Source of the DNA: Unio delphinus
Taxonomy: Eukaryota > Mollusca > Bivalvia > Unionida > Unionidae
Assembly (NCBI GenBank): GCA_029339505.1
Contig: JAQISU010000070.1
Coordinates: forward strand, 1-64,000
Length of the DNA stretch: 64,000 bases
Direction: 5' to 3'
The notes beneath the pieces were generated by a model. It was not told the origin of the DNA and did no database searches. It was given only the letters and a program-made list of their open reading frames with translations. Below are positions 8,263 through 19,464 of this stretch, piece after piece. A program made the position numbers and the translations under genes. Numbering within the stretch: position 1 is the stretch's first letter; the number at the start of each line of letters is the position of its first letter.

Positions 8263-8615
8263 GACGTCTCCCCCAAGCATATCTTCTGGGCGGTCTAAGA
8301 TGACGTTTGTCACCTCAGGACTCCCTTCCGGAGATGTATGCTTTGGGGTCCCCTTGGGCTTATTTGGATGTGAAGGCAACCAAGGAGTTCCAAAGATGTG
8401 TTGTCGTATATGTAACCTCTGGGTCTCTTTCACGATATTTTTCATGTATGTACTGTCCTTAATTAACTTACCTCTGGGTCTCACTGACGTCATAGGACGC
8501 CAGCGAGATTGCCAAATGAGTGTTTTATCATTATTTTTTAAATTAAAGATAACATGTATTATTATAAAAATGGATATCAAAGATGTAAATGCTATAACCC
8601 GCTGAAATTTCAAAT

Positions 8616-8927
8616 TTGCAGAATCGAGGGATAGTATTATCCAAAGATCTCGACTGCGACAGAATTACCTCGGAATATGAAGACATTGAGTATCAGTCTA
8701 GAAAGGGTCGTTATGTTTTACCTAAGATGTACAGGCTCGTGAAAAGAATTCAAAAGTCCATCAATGCTTGTTTGTACGGTAACGACATTAATGCATTTAT
8801 AACGCTTTTTAGCACCGTTGAAGCAATACGTCAAAAGCTCGGCCAAGAGTATCAAAAACGAACTGAAATTAGTTCTAAGGTTTGTGATCTTAGAAAAATA
8901 TTAAACGAGGAAAAACCCGTATCCTAA
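8616..8927 (+). CDS. 103-aa helical protein of unknown function
   Basis: The open frame is intact in copies 1-3 and charged and helical throughout (GRYVLPKMYRLVKRIQKS, then LFSTVEAIRQKLGQEYQK). The frame begins with TTG. The nearest upstream ATG (8570), preceded by TATTATTATAAAA, is in another frame and closes after 12 codons, so the natural start may have been lost to a frameshift. It is followed by a convergent gap with the A-tract motif also seen at 2148. I do not recognise the family. Confidence 0.45.
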   Translation: MQNRGIVLSKDLDCDRITSEYEDIEYQSRKGRYVLPKMYRLVKRIQKSINACLYGNDINAFITLFSTVEAIRQKLGQEYQKRTEISSKVCDLRKILNEEKPVS

Positions 8928-8954
8928 CCACGTGGGCGTTACTATAAAAAATGG

Positions 8955-8978
8955 ACTTTCAGTAAAAAAAAAATTAGC
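8955..8978. terminator. Candidate transcript-end motif in the second convergent gap
   Basis: TTTCAGT, ten A and TTA follow the 103-aa gene and precede the end of the minus-strand gene at 9005. The same string with nine A lies at 2148-2166 in the other convergent gap. A CTTGTTACA direct repeat follows at about 8990-9010: two units in copies 1 and 3, one in copy 2. Confidence 0.3.
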
Positions 8979-9004
8979 GTTTTTTGTAACACTTGTTACA
9001 CTTG

Positions 9005-9356
9005 TTACATAGGATTTTCTCCTGAAAGAATACTCAGCAGTTTGGGTTTGCTCATGCAGTTATGTGCGTACTGAATGATCTGGTTGTGGTAGCAAGTAAT
9101 CACCGCGACACCTCCATTTTCACGTAGTTGTTGTTGTTGCCGCGTCGTTAACAAAAATCGTTTATCGCCGTTCTCAGATATTACAATTTTGAAACCCCCA
9201 GCGATGTTATTTCTGAAACATTCACGGATAGCGTCGTACAGTTTAACCTTGTCGGAGATGGATACGTTAGCTTGATAGTATATTATTTGATAACTCAGCT
9301 TTTAATTGTGATAACGTCTTCACGTGGAAATACTCTCCGGGTGAAAACGCAGGCAT
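9005..9356 (-). pseudogene. Small minus-strand gene, frameshifted
   Basis: The ATG at 9354-9356 opens a 29-codon frame (MPAFSPGEYFHVKTLSQLKA) that stops; a second frame, open from just before that stop, runs to TAA at 9005-9007 (SDKVKLYDAIRECFRNN, FKIVISENGDKRFLLTTR, and VAVITCYHNQIIQYAHNC). The whole locus is 352 bp, not a multiple of three, which fits one frame change in a gene of about 117 codons. It is divergent from the gene starting at 9405, with a 48-bp spacer containing TTTAAA. No family recognised. It is too fragmented to appear as one long frame and is easily missed. Confidence 0.45.
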
Positions 9357-9404
9357 GGAAAACCCTCCGGGTTCACATTTAAAAACTCAGTTCACAAACA
9401 AAAT

Positions 9405-10381
9405 ATGGTAGGTGAATCGCTTACAACTAGATTAGCTCGAGAACGGCTAGCAGCAATTAAAAGGTTTATACCGGCTCGAGACAGACTTCGCGAGAAACTT
9501 CAACAACGACAAGCGCAGACTGACTTTTCTGTGTCAAGTGAACAACTGTTTACTCCGATAACAAGTGCGACCAAAGATGTGAAAAAGTTAACTGAAGCAG
9601 CGATATACGGAGATATTCCTAAACATTAACGAGCAAAGAAGGCGCCGCTGCTTGATACGCTTGAAAAGATAGCAGCAGAGACTAAACAAACATGCGCAGG
9701 GATACAACAGCTATCCAGTGATATAAAAACCCAACACGAGTATGAACAATTAGCTGATATTGATGACTCTGCACCTGATCCACAACCTGTTGATGTCACC
9801 CCAAGAAGTGTTCCCCTTACAGACAAACTCACCGAAGGAGCTAGAACACAAATCAAACGATTTCAATTAATAAAACCCGAACATTATGCGATTTTTGGTA
9901 ATTTTGCCGCCAAAAGCTTTCATTCCAAAAAGGACTTTATAAAAGACGAGTATAAAAACAGTAGAATAAGCCGAGATGAATGGGCCGATTAAAACGAATA
10001 AGGGGATTGACCGTTTAAATAAAAGAGAATTGGGATATAAAGAATTTAGAAAGGGAATTGATGAGTATGATAAAACTGGTACAACTAAAAAAGTTACTGC
10101 TAGCGGTTATTCGATTGGGAATTCTTTTGGATTTCAACGCAACCGTGACATGTCCTGATAATATTCTCAGTGATATATCACGGTTAGAAGTACTTATGGG
10201 TGGAAAGCGAGTCGGAAACAACTCAATTGAAATAATTAATGAAGCAGCTGATATCTGTGGACGATTATTTGCCGGCGGTATCATGGGCATTGATGTATAT
10301 CGAGAACTCATTGCTGAATTAGTTGAAAATCACAGAGATGCCCATGGTTATGATGAAAATCCTATGGATTTTAGCGATTGA
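9405..10381 (+). pseudogene. Viral gene of about 1 kb, broken by a stop and frame changes
   Basis: ATG at 9405. The first 74 codons (MVGESLTTRLARERLAAIKR) end in TAA at 9627-9629, and the same frame then stays open to 9990-9992 (ASP/PRO-rich middle, then QIKRFQLIKPEHYAIFGNF). The next segment (9976-10158, NKGIDRLNKRELGYKEFRKG) and the last (10058-10381, SDISRLEVLMGGKRVG, then AADICGRLFAGGIMGIDVYR) are in two further frames. Composition and order suggest one former protein of about 320 residues, N-terminal half helical and basic. It lies directly upstream of the small virion protein and capsid gene, so a virion role is possible. I do not recognise it. Confidence 0.5.
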
Positions 10382-10459
10382 TCGCTAGCGATTACTCAAA
10401 GAGTTTTCAATGGCGGCTACGCAATTCACTAATTGAAAAACTAATAGTTTTATAACAAG

Positions 10460-10792
10460 ATGATCATACACTACAACCATGATAAACCCGTAAGCGTCTA
10501 CGTGGTGAACTCACGATTGCCTGTTTACCGCGCGTGGTACGGAGATTGTCTCGGCAATACCGTCGCGGTGTTATTTACAAGAATAGCCCCAAAAGTGGCG
10601 CCGTTAGCTAAACAATTATCAATGAAAGCCATTGATATTATTCGTGATAAGGGAATCAGCGCTGTTGGAAATCTTGCCGGAAGGGCTGCTTCGGTGACTT
10701 CGTCGCCATTGACGGCTTCGCCGGTAACAGATAGCGCTATCACGAACGCGATAGCAGGAAGTGGTTTGAAACGAAAACAAAAACGACGATGA
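10460..10792 (+). CDS. Small basic virion protein, complete (110 aa)
   Basis: This is the complete form of the gene truncated at the left edge. The ATG at 10460 is preceded by AATTGAAAAACTAATAG and TTTTATAACAAG (10431-10459), close to the motif before the capsid gene, which supports this start. The first 15 residues (MIIHYNHDKPVSVYV) are specific to the full form; the rest matches copy 1. Confidence 0.6.
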   Translation: MIIHYNHDKPVSVYVVNSRLPVYRAWYGDCLGNTVAVLFTRIAPKVAPLAKQLSMKAIDIIRDKGISAVGNLAGRAASVTSSPLTASPVTDSAITNAIAGSGLKRKQKRR

Positions 10793-10835
10793 TTACAAAG
10801 AGTTTCACAATTGAAAACACTAGTATGTTAATATA

Positions 10836-12265
10836 ATGTTTAAACGAACAGCTGATCCCGCGCTTGATATGGATGCCCCAGTGCGCAAAGACGATTCCGT
10901 CCGTGATTATCAATACTATTCCTATCATGCAATACAACCCGACCTACGATCGCGAATTGAACTTCAAGTTCAAGATACCAGTAAATACTTTTTGCCATGT
11001 GAAGCATTTATTGAAATCGAGGAAAAACTCGTAACAAATGATGCAGCTGATACTCCATATGCAGTTGACCAATATATCCGAGTTGGTTTTGTTAATAATG
11101 GCATCATGGCGTTATTTGAAAGTGCAAGATATCTCATTGATGAAAAAGAAATTGAATCAACAGACCGTGAAGTTGATGTTGCATCAACAATAATCAGACT
11201 AGCAAGATATTCTGATGATTATACAAGATCGGCTGGTCCGTCTATGATGTTCGCAAAAGATATTACCGATAACGCTGACCACCTTCAATAGAGTAAAGTG
11301 TTAACAGCAAGAGATAATGCAGAAGCCGATCAACAAGAAGCAGCTAATCCAGAACGTCGAGCTAGACCCGGAGCTGCGTTTGATATTCTCGGAGACGTTA
11401 ATGATAATTTCAATTTAGGATTTGCAACACGAAAACTAGCATTGCAAGGACAGCAGCAAAAATATTTTTCATGTGCAATTCCACTCCATCACATATTTGG
11501 ATTCTGCAGAAATGTCAGAAAAGTCATCTATGGAGCCAAACACACAATTGAGTTAGTGCGAAAAGGCAATGACAACGATGCAATTTGCCGTACTGGTGCC
11601 GCTGATGGTAAAGTTGTTTTAACTAAATTAGCATTGTGGATGCCAGTAATGACCCCATCAATCGCCACAGAAGAGCGGCTACTCTCATTTATGGACATAG
11701 GCGGCAAATCATTGATAAGTTGTCTAACAACAACAACTGATGCCAAAGAGGATAATGTTGCTGATACATTTACATGGCACCTGGCATCAAAACAGGGCGT
11801 TTCAGCTCCACGTCATATATTTATAGCGCTGCAGAATCGGAATCGATTAGGCTCCCAAGAACACAGTCACATGATATTTGATCGATCAGGAGTACGTGAG
11901 GTTTCACTGAGAATAAATGGACAACAAGAAACATCTGAGGATATACAGCTTGATTACGACACTAACCATATAGCACGTGTGTATCATCAGATGCTGTCAT
12001 ATATGGGTCGTGATCAAAATGTTGATACTGGTTTACAAATATCGCAACTTGATTTTAAAAAAAACTATATCCGATTTATTACTTTTTGCTGGAACATCTT
12101 GATTTAACAAGGCAATCCGTCTTTGACATACATTTTAGGGCTCGTATAGCCCCTGGTGGTGTTAATTATAGAGCGGTTGCTGTCATTCTCAGCGACAAAT
12201 CAATGTTGTTAGAAAGGGCTGGCGGACGAATGAGAATTGTTGATGCACCAGTGGAAAATATGTAA
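10836..12265 (+). pseudogene. Major capsid protein, broken (copy 2)
   Basis: Same TAG (11289-11291) and same frame change in the T/A run near 12054 as copy 1. It differs from copy 1 by one missense change (TKLALW instead of TKSALW) and a few silent ones. The 14-bp upstream motif is at 10809-10822. Confidence 0.8.
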
Positions 12266-12313
12266 ACGATTCACAATTAGATCAAATGAAAGCATAAATA
12301 GTTTTACAATAAA

Positions 12314-12505
12314 ATGCCATATAGTGTTGTTAGTTTCAAGCTGACTGATGGTCAGGTCAAGAAATTACGATCAAAATCCGCTAAAGAATGTGGAACAACA
12401 ATAACGTTAAAACCAGCGCAGATGTCCGGTGGTACACATAAAATATCATTGACGGATCGTCAAATAAAACATTTGAATGATGCGCTAAAGCAGCAGAGAG
12501 GGTGA
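12314..12505 (+). CDS. 63-aa basic virion-type protein, intact
   Basis: Intact ATG-to-TGA frame, MPYSVVSFKLTDGQVKK onward, theoretical charge strongly positive. It is preceded by TTCACAATTAGATC and AATAGTTTTACAATAAA, which resembles the leader of the 110-aa gene (AATAGTTTTATAACAAG), so the start is well supported. Possible minor virion protein. Confidence 0.55.
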   Translation: MPYSVVSFKLTDGQVKKLRSKSAKECGTTITLKPAQMSGGTHKISLTDRQIKHLNDALKQQRG

Positions 12506-12863
12506 ACAGACCAACTTTTACAAGCCTCAATTTAGCAAACTGAGACATTCTCGAAATTGCTTAATAGGCGTCAATTTAGTAAACTGAGGCTTCCTTGAAA
12601 ATACTTAATTAAATTTTTCAGTAAAAAAAAATTAAATTAAAGAAAAACGACGCCTTTTTTTATTGTTGTCACCATCTCCTTGCTGCATAGATTTTTCACG
12701 ATGAGGTGAGAATGTGGACTACGTCTGATTTGGTCTGAGGCTTCCTCGAAGGGTAAAACAAAGACGCCATTATCGTTGGCGTTCACCCTCGTTGCTGCGT
12801 TGAAAATCTTCGATTGGAAATCCTTCGGATTTCACTAACAAGTTTTTTCACGATGAAAATCAT
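12506..12863. terminator. Convergent intergenic region (copy 2)
   Basis: Same hairpins and TTTCAGT-A tract as at 2037-2394; no gene seen. Confidence 0.35.
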
Positions 12864-14732
12864 TTATGATTTCACAAACTGACTAATTTGCAGAACTTCA
12901 CCTCGCAGATCAATCAAATTGTTAGATTGGTCAGTGAGTTTGAAATTAATTCTCGTTAAAGAATCATTATGACATCGCATAAAGACTGGATTAGTTGGGT
13001 CTTCAATTATTAGAAATCCTGGAGGAGCCGTTGGTGCAAATGAATATAAAATATATCCCTGCTGAGCTTGATTTGATTGCTCAAGATTTTTTTGATAGCT
13101 GCCTTCGATAACATCACATACCAAATTTAACGCTATCACCGAGGATATATTCACGTTGAACGGAGCGATCTGTCTCCCATCACCATCTGGGTTGTGGTTA
13201 TATTTGAGGATTGTTATTTGTTGTCGTGATATTTTTTTCCAATCATTGTGGATTTTTTTGAACCCAATATCGATGGCATTACTGAGAGACTTTTTTAATT
13301 CGTCGGGTTTATACCCAGGAATTTTAATTGTTGGGATATCTTCTACGCTGTCTCCGGGTTTTCCCCATATTGGCAATAATAGACTAAATTTGACTATCCA
13401 AACAATTGTATCCGTGATGGTTAATCCCTGCGAGGAATGTATCGTCGTTACATAACCCAGTGTCCATGGCAATTTATCAGCACGCAATGCGTCTTCGACA
13501 AAACTGATATCAACCAGCACAATATCATTTAACACTAGTGTTTGTCTTTCGGGTCCTGACGAAGTCACACGTCCTGGAATTTCAACTTCAATATTCTGTC
13601 GCCGTGTATCACAGGGTCTATAACACAGCGGCACTGGGCGCGTTGGGAATTTTTCTTTCTGAAGCTCAAACAACTTTTTCTGAAGTGTGTCTCTGACTAT
13701 CTTTCTACTTGCTACTACAAAATCATTTGGTCTCCATGCTTCCCAAAATTCCTCCATGGAAGTTTCAGGAATTATTTCTCTGATTATTTCACATTGAAAT
13801 CTATTCGGTTGTAATCTAATTAATTTCTTGACCTCGCGTAATTGTTCATCAAGTGCTCTATAGTCGGTATCAATTTCTTCATAATAGCCAACAAACCCTT
13901 TTAACCAATCATGTGGACCCGCGCCGAAAAAGGGTGGTGGTTGGCCATGATCTCCACACATTATTACCGCTGTATTCTTTTGCAGCAGCCAATCAAGAAA
14001 CATTTTTAATTCGTCTAACGAAACCGTACATATCTCATCCCAAATAACCGCGCGGATGAATTTTTCACCCATTCGTTCAGGGGTCCATTTGTCGCCGTTG
14101 TATCGAAAAAAACTGAAATTAGTGCAAGCTTCAACGTTTCGTTGTTTTATCTCTCGCGCTAATCTATGGGTCAGTGTCAGCACAATCATGTTTGTAAAAT
14201 CCGTAGGATTTTCCCCACGATATAATTCAATCCTCAGAGTCGTTTTTCCTGACCCGCCACAGCCGTTTAAATAAACTGTTTTATATCTACAAATTGGATC
14301 GGATATCGGTGGTGCATTAAAACGCTCTGATAAATTATCACCGTGTAAGTAATTATTTTTAATTTCAACGTCTGCTGATTCAGAATAATCACGCAGCATT
14401 TCTTTTTTAATTCTCCATGATCCCCAACTTTCATCCGAATTAGTGAATTCAGCAACTGCGCAACTGTACTTGCTGTTAATGTAAAATGAATCAACGGCAA
14501 CTCTAACCACAGTGTCAGGAAATCTATTTATCATTGAAAATAAATTAATACAAGCATAACCCAGCATCGACGACCTCAAATGTGTATACAGAGAACTGTG
14601 TCCATCGTTGTAAGTAACAATTGTACCCAATTTCGTTCCATCGGACAAGAAAGCATCCTTACAATCAACATATATGTTTTTAGATACTGCATCCGCGATT
14701 ACAAAGTCATATTCGGTGCTATCTATAATCAA
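12864..14732 (-). CDS. Chimeric PolB/SF1 helicase-virion ORF (copy 2)
   Basis: 622-codon frame as in copy 1, with the join at 13380/13381. Missense differences from copy 1 include RLQPNRF for RLQPDRF and QISQF for QISLF near the C-terminus. Both copies keep the fused frame fully open. Confidence 0.75.
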   Translation of the reverse strand: MIIDSTEYDFVIADAVSKNIYVDCKDAFLSDGTKLGTIVTYNDGHSSLYTHLRSSMLGYACINLFSMINRFPDTVVRVAVDSFYINSKYSCAVAEFTNSDESWGSWRIKKEMLRDYSESADVEIKNNYLHGDNLSERFNAPPISDPICRYKTVYLNGCGGSGKTTLRIELYRGENPTDFTNMIVLTLTHRLAREIKQRNVEACTNFSFFRYNGDKWTPERMGEKFIRAVIWDEICTVSLDELKMFLDWLLQKNTAVIMCGDHGQPPPFFGAGPHDWLKGFVGYYEEIDTDYRALDEQLREVKKLIRLQPNRFQCEIIREIIPETSMEEFWEAWRPNDFVVASRKIVRDTLQKKLFELQKEKFPTRPVPLCYRPCDTRRQNIEVEIPGRVTSSGPERQTLVLNDIVLVDISFVEDALRADKLPWTLGYVTTIHSSQGLTITDTIVWIVKFSLLLPIWGKPGDSVEDIPTIKIPGYKPDELKKSLSNAIDIGFKKIHNDWKKISRQQITILKYNHNPDGDGRQIAPFNVNISSVIALNLVCDVIEGSYQKNLEQSNQAQQGYILYSFAPTAPPGFLIIEDPTNPVFMRCHNDSLTRINFKLTDQSNNLIDLRGEVLQISQFVKS

Positions 14733-14873
14733 CCGTGAAGAATATCTTTTGTAGTCACATTTTTTCCCTCCCTGAGTGAATTTTCCAATTATTCTTCTGC
14801 CGAGATCTTTTGCTTCGTTGTTTCGTTGATTAAATACCAGTTTGGACCACTCAATGATATATTTTCCTCGGCA

Positions 14874-15425
14874 TCAATATGTCAATATGTCAATTATACT
14901 ATCAAGACGTTCCGGTGTTGGTAACCAGACATTGGTTTGTTTACGATATAATATAATTGCTTCACTGACCGTCAGCGAAATTAACATTTTTGTATCAATC
15001 ATAAATCGTAATAACGCTATTGGCAGCCACTTCTTTTCAGACATGTGTCTACCAATCCAAATATAACAACAGCGATGAAGTCCTGCTGCGAACTCAAATG
15101 ATACTACACGAGCGAATCCAGTTAAATCAAAATCAGGCAGCGGCCCATTAATTGCAACACGAGTCATTTCATGTACGTGGTGTCCAAATCGTTTAAAATA
15201 ATCAGTACACTCTCCATAACCAAGAAAACTCGCTGGATAACAAGCAACCATATCAACTGAAATGATATTATCACGGTCGTATTTGTTATTCCATAAACCG
15301 CTATGATTAAATTCTAAACAACTAGCCTCAATGTCTGGCAAGAATTCTACGCGTATTGGTTTCCATGCGTTTTTTATTCTAGCAAAATGAGCTGAAACCG
15401 ACGGGATTGTAAAACAGTTTGTCAA
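14874..15425 (-). pseudogene. Polymerase fragment with PolB motif A (copy 2)
   Basis: Bounded by the same in-frame TGA and TAA as in copy 1; protein sequence identical to that fragment. Confidence 0.65.
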
Positions 15426-15428
15426 AAA

Positions 15429-16067
15429 TTATTCATCACTGGTGGCTTCGCCACTGTTGTTGGCTTCGCCACTGGCTACTCCGTCTCTCACCGTTAAAAA
15501 CCAACTAGCTGTTTTTTTCATTATGTTGTGAAATGCTTCAGTGCGGTATAATTCACTGTTTGGTCTTACAAACTGATCCAACGTATCCGTGTCGTTTTCA
15601 GTGCTGCAAAGTAACCACACGGACACTGGGTCGTTTTTACTCAAATGCGCAATATCATCGAATAGTTTCTCTTCAACGAGAAAACCATCCCTGGAGAAAT
15701 CTTCTCCCAAGAATTCCGTGGGTATATACTTTATTGTTCTGTTTCGTGGAAATATTGTGACCGCGGACGTCCATGCGTGTTCATTATGATCAAAAATTTT
15801 AATTGGGGCTCCATTTTTGTTATATTTCGGTTCATATAAAACTTCTCCGGTTATCGTTGTAACGGTTATTGGAAATCTCAGCGACGTTTCTAATTTTGCT
15901 ATATAGCTAATAGTTGCTCCGCGCTCTTTGACTGTTAAACTCCATTGAGCTATTTTGCTACGCCGTAGATCGGTAAGTTTATTCCCTCGGGATGCATTTG
16001 TAAAATGTTCTGTTATTCGTGCTGCTACGCAATTCAGCGACAAAGTCGCCGGCGACGACTGTTTCAT
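15429..16067 (-). pseudogene. Polymerase-helicase N-terminal part (copy 2)
   Basis: 212 codons, identical in protein to 4960-5598, ending at the same TAA. Confidence 0.5.
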
Positions 16068-16099
16068 TTTCGCTAGTTTTCATATATCAGGTTTTTCAT

Positions 16100-16557
16100 T
16101 TAATCGATATATCCCATACACGATGACGTTTCAGGATATGCTCGTTCATAGTATGGTTTGTCAATTCCAGTTAACAGACCCGGCTTAGAATCATGGCTAA
16201 CAACGACTGTTTTCTTGTCTTTGAGAATCGGTTCAAATTTGTCTCGTATAATCCAACCTCCTGATTCTACACGGATAATGAATTTCACTCTAAAAAAATA
16301 CTTTTGTTGCCAAGTTGTGATAACATCATGGCTGCGTTGCTGTCGTTCATGGTGGCATCAACAACGCCATCAATTCGAAATGCTGACCAGCTATGAGATG
16401 CACCGTCGCGCTTGAATTCATTAATACAATCGCGAATTTTATTTATCAGGGCTCTATCCGTTATTGCCCGTTTTGGCACATCTTTGAGGGTTCTATCGAG
16501 ATTGAATTTAACATTTTTGAAAGGCTTAATTGCTGATAATCTCTCGAACTACTCCAT
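16100..16557 (-). pseudogene. Small minus-strand gene upstream of polymerase (copy 2)
   Basis: Same early TAG two codons after the ATG and same frame change as 5631-6088. Confidence 0.4.
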
Positions 16558-16599
16558 GTTATAATTAAAACAAGTATTTAAATAGAAAAATATAGTATA

Positions 16600-16911
16600 A
16601 TGAATCACTGCAAGTGGCTTATGATTGGATCAGCGACCCCGTGTAATAAATCATGTAGAGGCGAATTCTGTGGGTATCATTTACAAAGCGTTCGGAGGGG
16701 GAGTGTTGGCCCTCTCCCATGCCTCTGATGTGGGGTGGGCGTTCGTGGAAAATCACAATTATGTCTCAGTTGTGGCGGCAAACGATACAGAGAACTAAAA
16801 CGCTACTATGACAAACGAATTAATGAACCGTTTAATGACAAAATCATCAAAACCCCTCAAGACTACATTGATAGACTTATAATTAAAGCAGATAATAAAT
16901 TAGATAAGTAG
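16600..16911 (+). pseudogene. Zinc-ribbon protein with in-frame TGA (copy 2)
   Basis: Same TGA (16726-16728). One C-to-T change near 16832 relative to copy 1; otherwise the same Cys pattern. Confidence 0.55.
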
Positions 16912-16924
16912 TATTATTATACAA

Positions 16925-17394
16925 ATGAGCCAAGATTTCAGACCCCATCCAGTGCTTGTTAATTATGATGGTGATGGTGTTGTCAGGCACCGCAGACTAA
17001 AGAGGTTGGATTTCTGAATAATATGGGATATTTGCTGTTCAGTGTTAGAAATAAAACATATCTCTGTCATAGAATTTTTTTTGAATGTCATAACGGATTG
17101 ATTAAAGATGGCTTTGTGATCGATCACATTGATGGATTCCCTCAAAATAACAAATTGGATAATTTACGAGTTGTTACTCAGCACCAGAATACAAAATTAA
17201 GCAGGACTGGAACATGTAAGTCAGTTGGAAAGAGACCCGTAAAGTCATTTGATTTAGAAAATAACAAAGAAACAATATTTCAATCAATGAATGCGGCTGG
17301 AAAATATTTCGATATTTGTTGGCCTTCAATACGATTTGTTGCAGAAGGATTTTGTCAAACAGCTCTCTCAAAAAAAAAACAGGTCACAGGATAA
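16925..17394 (+). pseudogene. HNH endonuclease, frameshifted (copy 2)
   Basis: Same frameshift after 30 codons; the 123-aa HNH-containing part (17023-17394) is identical to copy 1. Confidence 0.75.
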
Positions 17395-19038
17395 AATTTT
17401 CATATATCAAGGGAGATAAATCCTTCATGGATAAGTCCGCCAACCACTCATAACACTCTACTCACTAAGTTCCCTAGTATTATGACCGTCAAGGTATTTG
17501 TCGTCTGCTATTCTCACAGGTAGAGAGAGAGAGAGGTATAATTGTGTGCGCGCCCACGTGACTGTAATGGAGTACACTTGATTGTGAGTTTCGGTAGAGT
17601 TAGTTAAATAAATAAAACTTTTAACACTTTTTATTGTCGCATGGCTAAAACTGCGTCATTTAAACAGTTGTATTTATTTTTTTATAAACCCTTAGACCAT
17701 CTACATTCAGCTATTACACTTTCAGTACAACGTTCTTTATAATCCAACGCGTTACCTATGTTCGCTCAGCCGGAACGAGAATGAAACACTAGTGTTTTCA
17801 ATTGCAAAAACACCCCCACCCCCGTTGGATTTTCCATTATTGAAGTAAGTGGGCGTGGTTAAAATCACTATGTGAGAGTTGCAGTTATATTAATAATTCC
17901 TCTTTGTGACCTAATCGGTAACTACACGCAGTTTACTAGCAGCTATATTCTTTTGTTTAGATTTATTCAAATATTTGTCTCATTTAAATGTTGTGAAACA
18001 GCATTAATAAGTAATTCAAGGAAATAAAATAACACACCCGTGAATCCACGCCGCTGTATTAGTCACCTTATATAGCATATGAAAGATATTAAGCTTGGGG
18101 CTTTCGAAAGTCGATCTGACCGATCAAAACTAACCCACGCCATTGACCCGGGCGTGTGGTTGTCTTTTGTCAATCATGCAACCGGGTTAATTTAATTGGG
18201 TTGCTTTTGATTAGTTGGATTGGCCGTAGAAAAATCCGCCCCGTCGTTTCATCTTTGTGCTGTCTTGTGCCGTCCCACATCATTACATCACAAATTCCAT
18301 CATCGTTTCATTGAATATAATCCATCGTTAATTAAGTATATGTATGCCTACAATCTGCCACAACACTCGAGTGGAGATTATACGGCATTGTACGTCCTTA
18401 ATTAAGTTAATTAGGTACATGTAGTGTGCCGTCCCACATCATTTACATCACAAATTCCATCATCGTTTCATTGAATATAATCCATCCTTAATTAAGTATA
18501 TGTATGCCTACAATCTGCCACAACACTCGAGTGGAGATATATACGGCATTGTACCGTCCATTAATTAAGTATATGTATGCCTAAAATCTGCCACAACACT
18601 CGAGTGGAGATATATACGGCATTGTACCGTCCATTAACTAAGTATATGTATGCCTAAAATCTGCCACAACACTCGAGTGGAGATTATACGGCATTGTACA
18701 TCCTTAATTAAGTTAATTAAGTACATGTAGTGACGTCTCCCCCAAGCATATCTTCTGGGCGGTCTAAGATGACGTTTGTCACCTCAGGACTCCCTTCCGG
18801 AGATGTATGCTTTGGGGTCCCCTTGGGCTTATTTGGATGTGAAGGCAAACAAGGAGTTCCAAAGATGTGTTGTCGTATATGTAACCTCTGGGTCTCTTTC
18901 ACGATATTTTTCATGTATGTACTGTCCTTAATTAACTTACCTCTGGGTCTCTCTGACGTCATAGGACGCCAGCGAGATTGCCAAATGAGTGTTTTATCAT
19001 TATTTTTTAAATTAAAGATAACATGTATTATTATAAAA
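17395..19038. other. Non-coding block (copy 2)
   Basis: As 6926-8569. The C tract here is interrupted by an A (17812-17823). The palindromic 14-mer motif is at 17790-17803. Confidence 0.5.
18268..18731. repeat. Minisatellite with CACTCGAGTG (copy 2)
   Basis: Same four-unit structure as at 7799-8262. Confidence 0.8.
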
Positions 19039-19084
19039 ATGGATATCAAAGATGTAAATGCTATAACCCGCTGAAATTTCAAAT

Positions 19085-19396
19085 TTGCAGAATCGAGGGA
19101 TAGTATTATCCAAAGATCTCGACTGCGACAGAATTACCTCGGAATATGAAGACATTGAGTATCAGTCTAGAAAGGGTCGTTATGTTTTACCTAAGATGTA
19201 CAGGCTCGTGAAAAGAATTCAAAAGTCCATCAATGCTTGTTTGTACGGTAACGACATTAATGCATTTATAACGCTATTTAGCACCGTTGAAGCAATACGT
19301 CAAAAGCTCGGCCAAGAGTATCAAAAACGAACTGAAATTAGTTCTAAGGTTTGTGATCTTAGAAAAATATTAAACGAGGAAAAACCCGTATCCTAA
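19085..19396 (+). CDS. 103-aa helical protein (copy 2)
   Basis: Identical in protein to 8616-8927; again the upstream ATG (19039) is out of frame. Confidence 0.45.
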   Translation: MQNRGIVLSKDLDCDRITSEYEDIEYQSRKGRYVLPKMYRLVKRIQKSINACLYGNDINAFITLFSTVEAIRQKLGQEYQKRTEISSKVCDLRKILNEEKPVS

Positions 19397-19464
19397 CCAC
19401 GTGGGCGTTACTATAAAAAATGGACTTTCAGTAAAAAAAAAATTAGCGTTTTTTGTAACACTTG

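Larger units (their letters stand above)
6926..8569. other. Non-coding block of about 1.6 kb between HNH and the 103-aa gene
   Basis: I find no convincing gene here. Contents: a GA microsatellite (about 7051-7066), two overlapping AATAAA signals (7138-7147) that could serve the HNH transcript, a C tract after 7343 that differs among copies, the palindromic promoter-like motif at 7314-7335, and the tandem repeat at 7799-8262. Long overlapping frames on both strands at 8248-8613 have no conserved motif and look accidental. If the array formed from a linear viral genome with host flanks, those ends should lie in this block. Confidence 0.5.
1..10468. repeat. Tandem viral unit, copy 1 (deleted form)
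   Basis: This is the first of at least four head-to-tail copies of an approximately 10.46-kb endogenous viral genome. Position 1 matches 10469, 20932 and 57953, which gives unit lengths of 10468, 10463 and, after removing the retrotransposon and one target duplication, 10474 bp. The phase of the unit is set only by the window start and is not a biological end. Copies differ by scattered substitutions and small indels, for example one base at about 1868, a C tract near 7347 and a 9-bp repeat near 8990. I saw no terminal inverted repeats or target duplication for the viral unit itself, so its natural ends are unknown. Confidence 0.95.

Noticed and set aside
8248..8613. Overlapping frames of 121 and 114 codons on opposite strands
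   Set aside because: Both are open over the same bases, neither has a motif, and both overlap the non-coding block. I treated them as accidental.
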